Positions 1 through 11,955 of a DNA stretch of 64,000 bases are shown here, one piece after another. The position numbers were made by a program, and so were the translations under genes. The first letter of the stretch is position 1. Each line of letters starts with the position of its first letter. Origin of the DNA: Rhabdophis nuchalis (lineage: Eukaryota > Chordata > Lepidosauria > Squamata > Natricidae); NCBI GenBank assembly GCA_039707465.1, contig CM077645.1, positions 148,857,503-148,921,502 of the forward strand. Reading direction: 5' to 3'. The notes beneath the pieces are model-generated. The model searched no databases and was not told where the DNA came from. It saw only the letters and a program-made list of their open reading frames with translations.

Positions 1-1746
1 AAGAGATCCTCTCCACATTCTTTATGTCAAACTGGGACAATTCTGCAGATCGCAGAGTTTTAGAGATCCTGATCTAAAAGAAATTTGTTAAATTTCCTTT
101 CTTGAGGAACAAAAGGCTTTAAAATAGTAGTAGGGCAGTTCAGAAGAATGTGGCTTGGTTCTAAGGGATTACCACACTGGGAAGATGTCAAGCACTCGTA
201 TCCTGGCTATATTTCATACCTTCCTGAACTCAGGGGAATGATTAGTTCATAATAACCCATTCCCTGGGGTGCCTAATTGCTTAACTGGCTTATTGAAACA
301 AAAAACGGCCGTGCCAGTCTGAGTCACATAAGATTAGGGGTGATGATTTTCTTTTTCATTTACAGACTTACCCACTAACATAACAAAAATAACACACACA
401 CATACATACACACACACACACACACATACACACCACCACTCGTGAGACCTACTACGTTTTGAGAATGTACTTGCCGCTTAATTGGTAACAAATGTGCTGG
501 AGTTTCCCATCCTCCCCTTCTCATAAAGCAGCAGCATGAGGGATGAGAAGCAGGAAGAGAGCAAAAACAGAGGGAGAGATAGAGGGGGGGGGGGGTGTCT
601 AAAGAAAGGATGCAATAAATAAGAGATCAGATGTCGCTTGCCTAGCGGTTCCATGAAGTTGTCAAAACTGCATTAATCATTTAGAAAGGCTGTCCTCAAC
701 GGGAAAGTTAGTATACAAAATTAAATGAATGCGGAGGGTTGGGCTGCAAAGGGAACAATATATATATTTTATTACCAATCCTTCGAAAAGAAAAGACAAA
801 GTCGACCCATAAACTATAGAACCGAATGCTACATGTGTCGTTTCTATGCAAAGCAACTACATTTAATGGTTTGAGGGTTCGACACATTCTCGGTGCTCCT
901 GACACCACCACACCACTGAGTCAGCATAAATTGAGAGCAGGCACGTCTCTTTCTATTTTGAATCCATGAATGCAGGAAAGTTCCAGTCGGTCGCTGCTTA
1001 AGTTTGCATCCAGCGGTACAAGGGAGTCCCCAGCAGCCCAAGCCTCCTCTGTTTTTATCTTTTGCTGACCACTCAGCAGTCTTTGGATTTCCTGCTAGCT
1101 CTCCGAAAGGAGGCCGGTTCAACTTATGTAAATATTGTTCATATTGAGAGCTTTGGAGTTTTGCCCAAGCAGTGTTATTGTACAGGCCTCTCTAATGCAA
1201 CCGCACATCGTCTCACAAAAGGGAAGGGCCTGGTGGCATTAGACTTAATCGACTTACTTTTAAAGCTCTATTTTTTTCCTCCTCAATACTATTTTTTGCT
1301 ACAAAACTAACAGGGGCGTGTGACTCCTGACTCCTTTAACCAACACATGTTAAATTCTTTCAGACCAGATCACCTTAAAATTAACTGCCACCTATCTAGG
1401 TATTGTTCCTAAGCAGATGTCAATAGCACAATGCTCTGAGTCCAAAACTTAATCAGAATTCTTCTGTAAGTCTTATAAATAGCTCAAGATACTAGCAGTT
1501 TACTCAGTTCAGTGGAGGGGTAAGTGTCTTTTGGGAGGCTCTGGTGACTCTCAGAGATGCTGACTCACAGATAACCGGAGATCCTGTTTGTGAAGCTGGG
1601 TCTAAGGATGGGGAGGAGGGGGGTTGGCACACTCTGTCTGCTGTATGGCTGCTTCCCTGGCTGGGCTCTCTGACCTTGTGGCTACATTGTGTACTGGGAC
1701 ACATCAACCTGCCTTTTGGGGGTGTGGAGTCAGAGATGGCCTAGGA
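1..1746. other. Unique non-coding DNA with short simple repeats
   Basis: No coding region, RNA gene or recognisable transposable element is visible. The stretch holds a CA-rich dinucleotide tract near 396-435 and a G run near 585-596. Short open frames on both strands (for example 844-1122 on the minus strand and 1062-1310 on the plus strand) have no recognisable motif and look like chance frames. Confidence 0.6.
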
Positions 1747-2141
1747 CCGTGATGGCAAACTTGTAGCGCACAGAGCCCTCTTTGCGGGCACGCAAACTGT
1801 CACCCAAGCTCAGCTTGACCACGCATGCACACGCCTCCTGCCAGCCAGCTGATTTTCGAGGTGCATGTGGGAGACATGCACATATGCATGGGGATGGGGG
1901 GAGCGGTGCAGTGCATGCCCTTCCCTGTTTTTACTCCCAGGAGGCTACAGGGAGGCCTGCTAGGCCAAAAACATGGTGCGGGAGGGGAGTCATACATATA
2001 TCTGCAGGGGGAGCGTGGGGGTGTCATGTGCACATGCACAGGGGGCAGGGCACATGGGGGTATCATGCACACTTTGCATTATGGGTGTGGACACACACAC
2101 ACACATTGTCGGCACATGACAACAAAAAGGTTATCTATCAC
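1747..2141. mobile_element. Non-autonomous hAT-like element, CAGTGATGGC family
   Basis: The left end reads CCGTGATGGCAAAC and the right end is the degenerate inverse of this (GGTTATCTATCAC). The interior carries the pattern seen in four other copies here: 'GGCACGC'-type blocks, CATGCA-rich stretches and a GCATTATGGGTGTG motif. No convincing 8-bp target duplication remains. There is no transposase frame; the overlapping open frames on both strands are by-products of the GC-rich interior. Confidence 0.7.
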
Positions 2142-3035
2142 CAGGAGTTCATGGCTACATGACCGTGATCTAATTCATTGAGGGTCCAACACATGGAAGT
2201 GTGATCCAAGTTTTTCCTCAGCAATAGTAGCATGATCTGGATATTGATGTTTGTATCAGTCCCTTGTCAAGGTCTTATCACTCTTTGATCACCCTGGAGT
2301 TCTCCATGGCTGCTCCTTGAGACAGGATCTGTTCAATTGGTTTGTTTCAGGCACTGATGGACCCCTGTCAGGCTTCAGAAGAAATCTGCCTGATGCAACA
2401 TTAGTCATCACTTGGAATTAGAGAGTAACAATGATCTCGGAGATCCCCTTGGTTTTCATAGGAACTTTAGGAAATGAAACAAGAGAAGAGATACTCCTAA
2501 AGTGTCACCGAGGAGGACGAGGAGCAAATCAAATATGTCTAGTGTGGGCAAAAGCCTTTCTTAAAGATTGCATCATGGCAATGTCTATGCAAAAATGGAG
2601 GTGTTTTTCCACTCTTATTAAGTCTACAGACTGCCAACAGGTGACTCTGTTTAAGATAATCCAGACCCTCTGGGCATGGAATATATGCAGTGTCATTGTG
2701 AGGACTATTCAAAGCATCTGCCTAATAAAGTTCCTCAGATTTGCTCTTACTTGGAGACTAGATGATACAAGTCCTATGGAGTTGGCTGAAGTATGGCCTG
2801 GCTTCTTTACCCGGAAGAAGTCTAAGCTTGATGGCACTAAGGAAATTAATATGTTATTAAACCACTGTGATTAGACCACTGCTGGTAAATCCATCTCTTG
2901 CTAACTGATTAGAGGCCCCCAAGAGACAACATGTCATTAGGTCCAAGCAGTAGTGAATTCAGCCTTGATGGAAGAAGTAGTCTTACCTGCCCTTAGAAAG
3001 AGATGCTTTATATTTTAATCAAGCAGCCATCAATC
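2142..3035 (+). other. Unassigned region with a 148-codon open frame, possibly LINE-derived
   Basis: A frame at 2431-2874 (147 residues) stays open but shows no domain I can name. Its later part reads ...MELAEVWPGFFT... and it lies just upstream of older and younger CR1 sequence. It may therefore be a decayed 5' part of an L3/CR1-type LINE, but that is inference. Poor codon structure and no clear splice sites argue against a host exon. Confidence 0.3.
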
Positions 3036-3280
3036 AACAATAGTAGACATATTTCATCATTTTAGATATTTATCCCATCTTTTCTTCATACACATCTCAC
3101 TGTGGCTAACATACCAATATATCTTCCTCCTTATTTTCCCCATCACAAACTTGTAAGGCGAGTTAGGCTGGCCCAAAATCATCCAGTCAGTTTTTAATCC
3201 TAAAGTGGGACTAGAACTCACAGTCTCTTGGTCCTCAGGCCAGCATCTTATCCACTACAACAAACTGCCTCTTTTGGTTT
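3036..3280 (-). mobile_element. Degraded tRNA-derived (MIR/CORE-like) SINE
   Basis: Read on the minus strand this resembles a tRNA-derived SINE. The segment CTAGAACTCACAGTCTCTTG at 3211-3230 is the inverse of a B-box-like head. It is preceded by a pattern around TTTTCCCCATCACAAACTTG (3133-3152) that also occurs in the copy at 8130-8330. The copy is old and has no clear target duplication. Confidence 0.45.
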
Positions 3281-3522
3281 CAGCCTTCCCTTTTGGGGAG
3301 GGGAGGAGAGAAGTTATTGAGAACGGAGTCAGACTACAGAGAGCCTGGGCAAAAACTAATAACTTGTATCCCTTTTGGTTGCATTTCATTCCTGAATATT
3401 GTATTGAGACAACATCAGTTGCACTTATGTGGATACCTCTCGTTGGACCAGAATGCAGGTGGTGAATCCATCATGGTCCTCCTTGTCTCTCAGCAGTTTT
3501 CAATAATATCAATCATGATTAT
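3281..3522 (+). mobile_element. Older CR1/L3-type LINE fragment, interrupted by a younger CR1
   Basis: Immediately upstream of the younger CR1, the same frame reads [12 protein letters not shown] (about 3487-3522). This is a decayed version of the reverse transcriptase motif-A region ([10 protein letters not shown] in the younger copy). The rest is poorly preserved. The assignment rests on this short motif and on position, so it is tentative. Confidence 0.4.
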
Positions 3523-4758
3523 CTAGACCCGCGCCAGTCCGGCTTCCGGCCCGGTCACAGCACCGAGACGGCATTGGTCGCGTTGGTTGATGATCTCTGG
3601 AGGGCACGGGATAGAGGTTGTTCCTCTATCCTTGTCCTATTAGACCTCTCAGCGGCTTTTGATACCATCGACCATGGTATCTTATTGCACCGATTGGGGG
3701 GGTTGGGGTTGGGAGGCACCGTTCTACGGTGGTTCTCATCCTACCTCTCTGGTCGGTCGCAATGGGTGTTGGCAGGAGGGCAGAGGTCGTCCCCGAGGCC
3801 CCTCATATGTGGGGTCCCTCAGGGGTCGGTCCTCTCTCCCCTTCTGTTCAACACCTATATGAAGCCGCTGGGCGAGATCATCCGTGGTTTTGGGGTGGAA
3901 TACCATCTGTACGCTGATGACACTCAGTTGTACATATCCACCCCAAACCACCCCAACGATGCCGTCGAAGTGCTGTCCCGGTGTCTAGAGGCCGTACGGA
4001 TCTGGATGGGTAGTAACAAACTCAAACTCAACCCGTCCAAGACCGAGTGGCTGTGGTTTCCGGCACCCCGGTTCAGCCAGTTAAGTCCAACACTGGCCAT
4101 TGGGGGCGAACAACTGGCCCCCGTGGAGAGGGCGCGCAACTTGGGTGTCCTCCTGGATTCCCGGCTGTCCATGGAGGACCATGTGGCGGCCGTGGCCAGG
4201 GGGGCGTTCTATCAGGTACGCCTGATACGCCAGTTGCGCCCCTTACTGGACCGGGGAGCCCTTCGCACAGTCACTCAAGCGCTTGTGACATCCCGGCTGG
4301 ATTACTGCAACGCTCTCTACATGGGGCTCCCCTTGAGGTGCACTCGAAAGCTACAGTTAGTGCAGAATGCGGCCGCGCGGGTGATTATGGGTGCCTCAAG
4401 GCAAACCCACGTAACACCTCTCCTGCGCGAGCTGCACTGGCTGCCTGTGGCCTTTCGAGTGCGCTTCAAGGTGTTGACAACCATCTTTAAATCGCTCCAT
4501 GGCTCGGGGCCTAGCTATATACGAGACCGCCTCCTGCCCCATACATCCCTTCGTCCGATCCGCTCCCACAGAGAGGGCCTTCTCCGGGTGCCGTCGACGG
4601 GGCAATGCCGGTTGGCGACACCCAGGGGAAGGGCCTTCTCTGTGGCGGGCCCGGCCCTCTGGAACGACCTACCCCCCGACCTTCGCACTATCTCGGACCT
4701 CCGTCTCTTCCGCCAACGTCTTAAGACGTATTTATTTCAACAAGCCGGCCTAGGATAG
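3523..4758 (+). CDS. LINE (CR1/L3) reverse transcriptase, 5'-partial
   Basis: This is the C-terminal part of a LINE ORF2 protein, the reverse transcriptase that copies element RNA at a nicked target. The open frame covers 411 residues and starts inside the domain at [11 protein letters not shown], so no native start codon is present. Motif A reads [12 protein letters not shown] with the catalytic aspartate near residue 41. Next come a G-x-P-Q-G-S box ([14 protein letters not shown], near residues 96-109) and the YADD catalytic box at about residues 130-133. A C-terminal segment rich in [19 protein letters not shown] and ALWNDLPP motifs follows. The N-terminal endonuclease is missing, so the fragment cannot retrotranspose alone. 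No promoter is seen. The family call is certain at LINE level; CR1 versus L3 naming is approximate. Confidence 0.9.
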   Translation, partial: LDPRQSGFRPGHSTETALVALVDDLWRARDRGCSSILVLLDLSAAFDTIDHGILLHRLGGLGLGGTVLRWFSSYLSGRSQWVLAGGQRSSPRPLICGVPQGSVLSPLLFNTYMKPLGEIIRGFGVEYHLYADDTQLYISTPNHPNDAVEVLSRCLEAVRIWMGSNKLKLNPSKTEWLWFPAPRFSQLSPTLAIGGEQLAPVERARNLGVLLDSRLSMEDHVAAVARGAFYQVRLIRQLRPLLDRGALRTVTQALVTSRLDYCNALYMGLPLRCTRKLQLVQNAAARVIMGASRQTHVTPLLRELHWLPVAFRVRFKVLTTIFKSLHGSGPSYIRDRLLPHTSLRPIRSHREGLLRVPSTGQCRLATPRGRAFSVAGPALWNDLPPDLRTISDLRLFRQRLKTYLFQQAGLG

Positions 4759-4973
4759 CCCCCTGTTCCTGACTTTTTAAAAAAATAAATAAATAAATTA
4801 TAATTTGGGAAGGTTTTTAACATGGGTTTTAGCACGGGTTAATCTAATTTAATATATTTTAAATTGATATTTATTGTATTTTTGTGGTTTTAATAATGCC
4901 TGTGCGCCGCCCTGGGTCCTAACAAGGAGAAGGGCGGGGTATAAATTTAATAAAATAAATAAAATAAATAAAT
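3523..4973 (+). mobile_element. CR1/L3-type LINE, 5'-truncated, best-preserved copy
   Basis: This copy runs from within the reverse transcriptase domain to the 3' tail. The 3' UTR contains the conserved block GCCGCCCTGGGTCCTAACAA followed by GGGCGGGGTATAAAT, and ends in A/T-rich repeats of AAAT type. The same 3' block recurs in the copies at 14868, 19449, 31332, 34008, 35248, 37243 and 41142. The long intact frame indicates a relatively recent insertion. It is typical of CR1 elements in being truncated at the 5' end with no obvious target duplication. Confidence 0.93.
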
Positions 4974-5532
4974 GTTTTGAACATCACCGCAGTTTCTAAT
5001 GTTGGATTTCCCCGCTTACCAGAGGTAGCCCCCTTGTGGAGTAATGTGAAGCCATTAACATGGCAACTCCACAGTGCTGTGGCGTGGAAGCCATTTTAAG
5101 GCAGTACAGTAGAAGCCGTTTTAAGGTTCAACAGGCTCTTAACAGAACACCCCCCCCCAAAGGGTGTTAGGAGTATCTTACCCCCACAGTATTTGTTTCC
5201 AGAGTGTAAGTAATCTGTGTACCAAGTTGAAATTGCTTGAGGCGTTCCAGAGTTATGTTGGAATATACACGCACACGGCCTTTTATATATATATAAAAGA
5301 GCAGAAGACAACATATCTAAGCTGACATTTATTAAACTAAAAACATTTGCTTTTAGTTCTGTCAGACCAATGTCATCTGTAAATGGAATAGAGCAGTCTC
5401 TTCTAAAAGACCTGGCTACATAGTTTACTCCATCAGGGACATTGAGTTAACTATGGCCTTAAAATACCAAGGCATGTAAAAACAACAGCTAGTGATTTCA
5501 TACAGCCTAGATGCACAAAATGTCTTTTAATG
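4974..5532. other. Unique non-coding DNA
   Basis: Nothing coding is visible. A C run sits near 5150-5157, and a short tandem-like duplication of AAGCCATTTTAAGG/AAGCCGTTTTAAGG occurs around 5088-5125. Confidence 0.5.
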
Positions 5533-5667
5533 CAGGGGTCTCCAACCTTTGCAACTTTAAGTCTGAAGGACTTCAGCTCCCAGACTTCTCCAGCCAGCTT
5601 TGCTGGCTAGAGAATTCTGGGAGCTGAAGTCCTTCAGACTTGAAGTTGCAAAGGTTGGAAACCCCTG
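5533..5667. mobile_element. Palindromic hAT MITE, GTCTCCAACCTTTGCAAC subfamily
   Basis: This is a 135-bp inverted repeat running from CAGGGGTCTCCAACC to its inverse GGTTGGAAACCCCTG, with arms that meet at a GCTGGC core. It is flanked by a perfect 8-bp duplication TTTTAATG (5525-5532 and 5668-5675). The 8-bp target site and CAGGGG ends are typical of hAT elements. No coding capacity. Confidence 0.92.
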
Positions 5668-6059
5668 TTTTAATGTATGTGTAGCAAGAAACAATGATAT
5701 ACCAATGGAGGTTAATGGGGTGATATAAAAGTATTGTTTTACCAACTATACACATTATTATTTCAGAAACACAATTTGTTCCAACACTAGAGTCAGCAAT
5801 TCAAACTATAGTAGTAGTGTACTAAATCTTTATTATTGTAATAATCACATGTTCAAAGCATAATCTCAAATAATGCATACAACCAGCATGCAAAATGATT
5901 ACTCTGACTGAACTAATGCAATTAAGGCCATAATTGAAATTATATTTATTTATTAAATTCATATGTCACCCATCTCACTGCCAGGCGACTCTGAAAAAAT
6001 CATCAAATGATTCAAATTTTAGATTGTGCAAAGAGGCAGGGGAAAAAGTAGATCACACA
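5668..6059. other. AT-rich non-coding DNA with a short LINE-tail-like segment
   Basis: No gene is visible. Around 5940-6000 the sequence TTTATTTATTAAATTCATAT followed by CACCCATCTCACTG resembles the inverted 3' end of an L2/CR1-type element; the same pattern recurs at 43046-43100. Confidence 0.35.
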
Positions 6060-6830
6060 AAACGTTTGCACAAACTGGTTATAAACAATGACATTACATA
6101 GTTGCTAAATTGATTCACTTGAACATCTGTGAAAATGATCATGTGCCAGCAACGAAAAATTGGTGAGAACGTAGAGTTAAAAAAGTAATAGAAAATGAAC
6201 AAGTTAAAATGCTTTGGGATTTCCCAATACAGACAAATAAAATCTTGGAGCACAACACGCCAGATATACAGTAACTGTGGATGAAAAGAAGAAAGCGTGA
6301 ACAATTGATGTGGCAATACCCAGGATAATAAAATGGGGCCCAAAGAAATCGAGATCTAATGATCACAAAGCATAAAGAGCTGATCATGGTGGTCCCAAGG
6401 ATCATTGGCACACTTGGTGCCATAGCAAAAAAAAAAGCCTGCTTGGTACTGAGAAAATCTGTTCAGTGAGAAAATTTCCACACTGCACACATATAGTACG
6501 CCAATACATTACAACATCCTAGGTTCTTGGGAAGAACTAGATGTGTATGAAGGCCAACACCAGCTAAAGAACTGGCAACTGTGACTTCACATTGTTGTGA
6601 CACACCAAAAATAGTTAATAGGTACCAGTGCAATCCCAAAACACAGGAAGCACTACTTGAACACCATTGGTGTTAACAAAATCATCAATCATTCAATTGC
6701 AAAAGGAAGCAGAACAGCTTCCATCCTGCAACAGTGCCGTTAACACCATCAAACAACATCTGCCTGTCTGAGGTCCTTGAGAAGAACTGGATAGGTGGAT
6801 AAAAATGCCAAATCCAGTCTAAACATCTGG
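6060..6830 (+). mobile_element. Degraded R4/Dong-like LINE 3' end
   Basis: From about 6235 the sequence decays from a recognisable C-terminal coding end. It includes an 'acgccagatatacag' start, a GTGGTCCCAAGGATCATTGG segment (6389-6408) and GCACACTTGGTGCC. In R4-type LINEs this region encodes the end of a restriction-enzyme-like endonuclease domain (…VVPxxIGxLGA…). Many frameshifts and stops are present. Downstream, segments near 6530 and 6770 share the pattern 'cttgggaagaactag' / 'ccttgagaagaactgg', consistent with a decayed 3' UTR. The family call is from memory of the motif and is moderate at best. Confidence 0.4.
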
Positions 6831-7879
6831 CTAACTGTGAAACCAACAACCATTAAAGCTGCAAATCAACAGCAAATCTTCTGACCAAACACTGCTAGAA
6901 GGGGGGGGGGGGGGGTGTTTCTCAAAGCTTTGCTGTACAGAAAAATAGGGAACAAGAAAGTGCAAGCTCATTTGTCCTGAATCTTATGATGTTCTTCCTC
7001 TATCCTGCCCCCATCTTCATCCTCCTCCCTAAAGTTAAAAAAAAAAAATTCCTCCTCCTTCCTAAGAATAAGAAAAAAGCTACTATTCAAAATAGTAAAT
7101 TGCATTTCACCAAATATTCAAACCTGCTGCCTAAAATGCCAACCTACCAGCATGGTCATTACAGAGCATTACTCAAAATTGTAATTTTACATTTAATTAT
7201 CCAGAAAACCCATATTCATTATCCAGAAAAAGCAAACCGTTTACCATCAGAAGAAGTCACTCTGCTTTGTATATGAATATTTTAAAATATTTTTTTTTAT
7301 GCTGAGTTATTTAGGAGACCTGATGTCACGGCTGATCCAAAAAGCTGCCCCACCCCCAATCAGTTCGTATATGAAAGCAGCAACAATCAACACATTCAGT
7401 TTTAGATTTAAAGCTGCTATTATGGTTCCACGTTGGAATTCTCAAGTGTGGACTATGCGTTCCAGCATGGAATCCAACAATGCAAGCCAAGTCACAAAAT
7501 AACTTACTCTGCAATGTAGAATTAGTGGGCCTAATATATCTTTGAATTCATCATACATCTTTTTTTAAAAACCCACAATTCCTCTTTACTGTAAAGGAAA
7601 GTTCTGAAAAATTGGGGCAGCGCGTTCAGTATCTTTGAGGACTTTGTGAAGGATCATACCCCATGCATAAGTTTGCTTTTAATCTAGAGGAACAATTCTA
7701 GAGAGCAAAAAGGAAATCTCCTGCCTGGCTGCTATGTCTGGTTAGCAGAATATTTTTCCAATAACATCACTCAGATTAACGGAGTCTTCCTGGGCACAGC
7801 CCAGTGCAGTGATTGCAGCAACATCTTGCCATGTTATCTGAAATTCCTCCTGACCTGTAGACTTTGATAAAGCTGACAG
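6831..7879. other. Unique non-coding DNA
   Basis: There is a G run at about 6901-6915 and AT-rich sequence, with no supported gene. Open frames at 6986-7276 and 7299-7502 have no recognisable motif. Confidence 0.5.
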
Positions 7880-8050
7880 AATTCTCCATCATAAACCCCT
7901 GTTTACATGTGTGCTTGATTCTTGCACCTCCTGGCTCCTTCAGGGATCCAGACTGAATCGTGGAAGAGCCTCACTTGGAATAATGTCAACAGTCCTGAAA
8001 GGGTTTCTGCTTCAATCTTTCCTAAAAAATCCCTCTTTTAATCCATCTAT
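7880..8050 (+). mobile_element. L3/CR1-type LINE fragment
   Basis: The frame starting near 7911 reads ...GRASLGIMSTVLKGFLLQSFLKNPSFNPSIFD. This resembles the segment just upstream of the palm in L2/L3/CR1 reverse transcriptases (a K-[KN]-P-S-[LF]-[DN]-P-[ST]-[IL] motif); the old LINE at 11.5 kb has a related LLKKSLLDLTLLDD. The fragment ends at an ATCT microsatellite. Confidence 0.45.
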
Positions 8051-8055
8051 ATTTG

Positions 8056-8112
8056 ATGTTTGTATCTATCTATCTATCATCTATCTATCTATCTACCTAT
8101 GCATGCATGCAT
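8056..8112. repeat. (ATCT)n microsatellite followed by (ATGC)n
   Basis: About 40 bp of ATCT units with small interruptions run into ATGCATGCATGCATG. The tract abuts the LINE fragment on its left. Confidence 0.85.
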
Positions 8113-8129
8113 GATCCCACTTTCATTAT

Positions 8130-8335
8130 TTTTACAAATAACTCAAGGTGATGAACATATCCAACATATCATCCTTCTCCTATTTTCCCCACAACAACCC
8201 TGTGAGGTGGATTGGGCTGAGTGCAGAGTGACTGATCCAAAGTCACCCAGTTGACTTTCGTGGTTAAGGCAGGACTTGAACTCACAGTCTCCCACCGGAA
8301 TGCAGTATTCTGATTACTAGCAAGTACCATTGACA
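8130..8335 (-). mobile_element. tRNA-derived (MIR/CORE-like) SINE
   Basis: On the minus strand this matches the layout of the copy at 3036-3280. The plus strand carries TTTTCCCCACAACAACCCTG (8182-8201) and later GGACTTGAACTCACAGTCTC (8271-8290), the inverse of a B-box-like region. No target duplication is apparent. Confidence 0.55.
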
Positions 8336-10209
8336 TCAATATGTTCAACCTGTTCTTTAGGCCCTGAACTGTATTCCCACAGTATTCTGAGCGCAATCCA
8401 AAGAGCTGTTTTTGAGTTTTAAAGTACTATTTGGTTTGGCACTAAAGTATTTTGCAAGATTGGGGTTTTTTTTCCACCCAGTTTCAACACACCTGAGGCC
8501 AGGTGTACTTGAAGTACTTGCTAGTTACTAGCAAGGTTACTGCAACTTCTTCACTAGCTGAAATCTATGATCATTCTTTCAGTACTAATGGACACTATCA
8601 ACTAAGCAGTTATAAAGGGTTTACTTAACAATTTAACATCGATGTGTTCTAATTTATGAATGTCAGACTTACTTTATTTAGAAGCTTTATATACAAATCC
8701 TTGTTCAATTTTGAAAAGAAAAAAAAAGACTGTCCCTTTAACAACATCCACATACCCTCTCAATATTTACTGAAAATATTTGTGTACAAGACTTTGTCTA
8801 TCCCAATGTTTCCTGGAACTTGGGGATTCTGAGAAAGTTCAGCATTGTAACTGTCAGTGAAGTATGATGCGCAACCTATACATCTGGTTGGAATGCTAAC
8901 AGTGTCACAAGGGCTTTCCCTCTTACACAGGGAATTTGTGTGCAGCATTTTAGCAACTCCGATCGCCCCACATAAAATTAAGATCACTTACTCTTTATGA
9001 ACACAGAATTCATCCCCGTAGGAATACATTTGCCAAGCTGTAACAGTGCAAGTCAATTATGAATGTAGTTTGGCAGCCATTGTATTGACTGAATTGAACA
9101 AATATTGTTTAAAGGCACACACAAAAAAAACCTTTATAAGTTATCCGTAATTTTAGCATCCCCGGGTTTGTCAAACTCCCATTTTAGTCCTGGCACTTCC
9201 TAAAGTACACTTCACTTAACAGTTATGGATATATCTGAAGGGAGGGGTGAGCATGGAATTGATTGCTCCCAAAGATCTTGTTTCCATGTAGCAAACTCTT
9301 AAATCTTCTCCAAGAAACAACTCAGAGCTTCTAGGTGTGCCACATTCCTTTTTGTAAGCATTCCTGCTGTGCATAAGGGAATGTAAATATTGCTGCAATA
9401 GGCCCTGTGCATAGAGATGACTGTTTTATGAAGATACTGTCTGTCAAGCAAACAAGGAGCAAGAGCAATGTAAGAATTGCATCCTCAGCAGATTTCACAA
9501 AGGGGAAAAGTCATGGGTATTGACTGATACAGAAATCCTTTGGGCCAGATGCAGCCAAAGGAGATGCTGTTCCAAGATTGTAGATAGTCCACCTCGGAGA
9601 ACGGTACAACCTTTACTCCCGCTATGGAGAAGAACTTACACTAGGAAACAATGGTTTAGCTCAATTCTCTCCTTGTACATCGAAAATTAGCACAGGTTTT
9701 TTTTTTCTATACAGGAAAGCATTAACACTTAAAATGAGATAGACCCATTCGCTTGTCGTGTGAAATTTGGAAACTCGAGGGACCTTTCTCAGTTACTTCC
9801 AAGTTTCCTTTCAAACACTTCTGGCAAAGTCTGACACATGGAGCACATGGGAAAAGACAATCCCAGAAACTCATCCTTACAGCAGAATAAAACAGCCAGA
9901 AACTGAGGTTTCTCTCCCTCCTGGGCTTAGAACTTTTCAGGCATGACTTGAGCAGCCTGGGAAAAAACTACACTACAGCTACCATGCCATGACACGTTTA
10001 TTAGAAGTTTATCGAAAACTTATTCCTGAGAACCCAATGATCCTGCAGTGCTGTGAAATCTAGTGCCTTATATCCCGGGTCTGATGCAACTATTTTCCAT
10101 GGCTTCACCACAGTACCTTGGCATCTCATAGCTTGGAAAAGAGGGTTCTAAACAAATACCAAATCATTGACTGTTCAGAAGTTGTCATCTATGAGTCATT
10201 GTGGGCTTT
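8336..10209. other. Unique non-coding DNA
   Basis: About 1.9 kb without a recognisable gene or repeat apart from short A and T runs. The few short open frames (for example 8760-8987 and 9216-9398, minus strand) have no motif. Confidence 0.5.
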
Positions 10210-10642
10210 CAGAAGCTTCATCCCAGAGATAAGCAGGTGTGAGATTCTTTGGACAAAGTGGGGCTCAGGGAGCAGATAGGATTGCTACTGTTTTACCATC
10301 TCCCTGCTGCACCCTTCCTGAATCACTGGATCCTGTCGCTGGGCTGAAAGTTGAGATCCTGAGCTTATGGTTCTTGGGGATGTCAACCTTCCACCTGGAA
10401 ACATTTGAGTTTGGGGTGGCTCAGGAGCAATCTTGGATATGTTTCAGGTCATGACGGTGATGCATACCAGAGGTCAAAGATTAGACCTTGGTTCTGCCTT
10501 GGGGTAGTTGAAATGGGATCTGGTTTTGGAGGATATAGCTATGTTTCTATTACTGTGGCAAGAACACTTTATGATTGCTGTTTGGCTTGTTGGTGTCATC
10601 CCCACACTTCAAAGGAGCAAGGTATGTTAGATTAGTCTATCC

Positions 10643-11108
10643 CAATGATGGCTAACTTTTTTGTTGTTGGGTGCCCAAAATGCAAGACTGTGCATGTGCT
10701 GGCACCCATAATGCAACGCACACCCCCACATGTGCATGCATGCACACATACACACATGCTCCCCTCCATGTGTGCCGCACTACTCGCCTCCAAGCTGAGA
10801 TTGGTATTTCCTCTGGGGGGCCAGGGAAGGCTGTTCCCACCCTCCCCAGGCTCCAGGAAAGCCTCCGGAGCCTGGGGAGCGTGAAAAATGGGCCCAATGG
10901 GCCAACCAGAAGTTTAGAAATGAACTTTGGGCCCATTTTTTGTTCTCCCCAGGCTCCCGAGTCTTTCCTAAAGCCTGAGGAGGGCAAAAACGGCCTCCCC
11001 CAGCTCTCCAGAAGGCTGAAAATCATCTGGCTGGCAACCCGCATGCATGCTGGAGCTGACGGCTCGCATGCCCCCTGTGGCATGCCTGTCATAGGTTCGC
11101 CATCACGG
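10643..11108. mobile_element. Non-autonomous hAT-like element, CAGTGATGGC family, inside the old LINE
   Basis: The left end is CAATGATGGCTAAC and the right end GTTCGCCATCACGG. A perfect 8-bp duplication GTCTATCC flanks it (10635-10642 and 11109-11116). The interior contains CATGCATGCA-rich and TCC/GGA-rich segments arranged as an imperfect inverted repeat. Open frames in both directions across it are by-products. The flanking LINE sequence resumes on either side. Confidence 0.9.
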
Positions 11109-11812
11109 GTCTATCCCAAGCAATTAATGGTTCCAGCTGGGTTTTTGAAAGAAGAAGAATGAACCCAATCAAGTACAAGGAAGAAGCCATATTAGGAATT
11201 ACATCCTGACGGTGAAATTGGCAAAATATTCTCATTTCTCTGCACTTGTTGCCATCTGCCAGCAGATATTCAATGGTCCCATTTAGGGTGACCCATTCCT
11301 TGCTGAGGGATGAGCTGCCACACCATATGCAAGACCATTGTGAGGAATGTTCTCACTATTTGGCAGATAAAATCATTTGGTTGACTCCAGCTGTGATTCC
11401 CAAGGAACTGAAAACAGTTTTCCGATTTATTAGCTCAGCCACTTGTTGTGGTCCCTCCCGGATGATTAAGGCTACCCATGAGCTAACCTGTGGTTGACTC
11501 CATGCAGTAGGTGTCAATTTGTTTGAGGGAGGGATGGTCCACTCAGCCCTGAAGAAAGCTGTGGTACACCATCTCCTCAAGAAGTCATTACTGGATTTAA
11601 CCCTCCTGGACGACTACTGAAGTATTGTCCAGGACTGATGTTTTATAGGGAAGATGCTTGAGGTGGCAATCAGGCTTCAGCTCCAGAGGACCTAGAGGAA
11701 GTGGATTATTTGGACCCATTTCAGTTAGGTTTCATGCTGGGACTGAGTATAGAGATGCTATTGGTCATGCTTGTTAATGATCTGAGAAGGAACTAGGATG
11801 GGAGTATTAAAT

Positions 11813-11955
11813 CAGAGGTGGTATGCTGCCGGTTCACACCGGTTCGGGCGAACCGGTAGTGGCAGCAGTGTAAGGCGCCGCCCACTCACTCAAATGTCAT
11901 CAAGGACCTTCTGCGTATGCGCTCCTGCTACCTAATCGGTAATGAAGAAAATAGA
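11813..11955. mobile_element. hAT-like MITE fragment, CAGAGGTGGTATGC type, inside the old LINE
   Basis: It starts with CAGAGGTGGTATGCTGCCGG and contains a short internal inverted repeat, CACCGGTTCGGGCGAACCGG. The right end is poorly defined and no target duplication is evident. It resembles the elements at 26508 and 55477 in carrying CCGGTT blocks. Confidence 0.5.
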
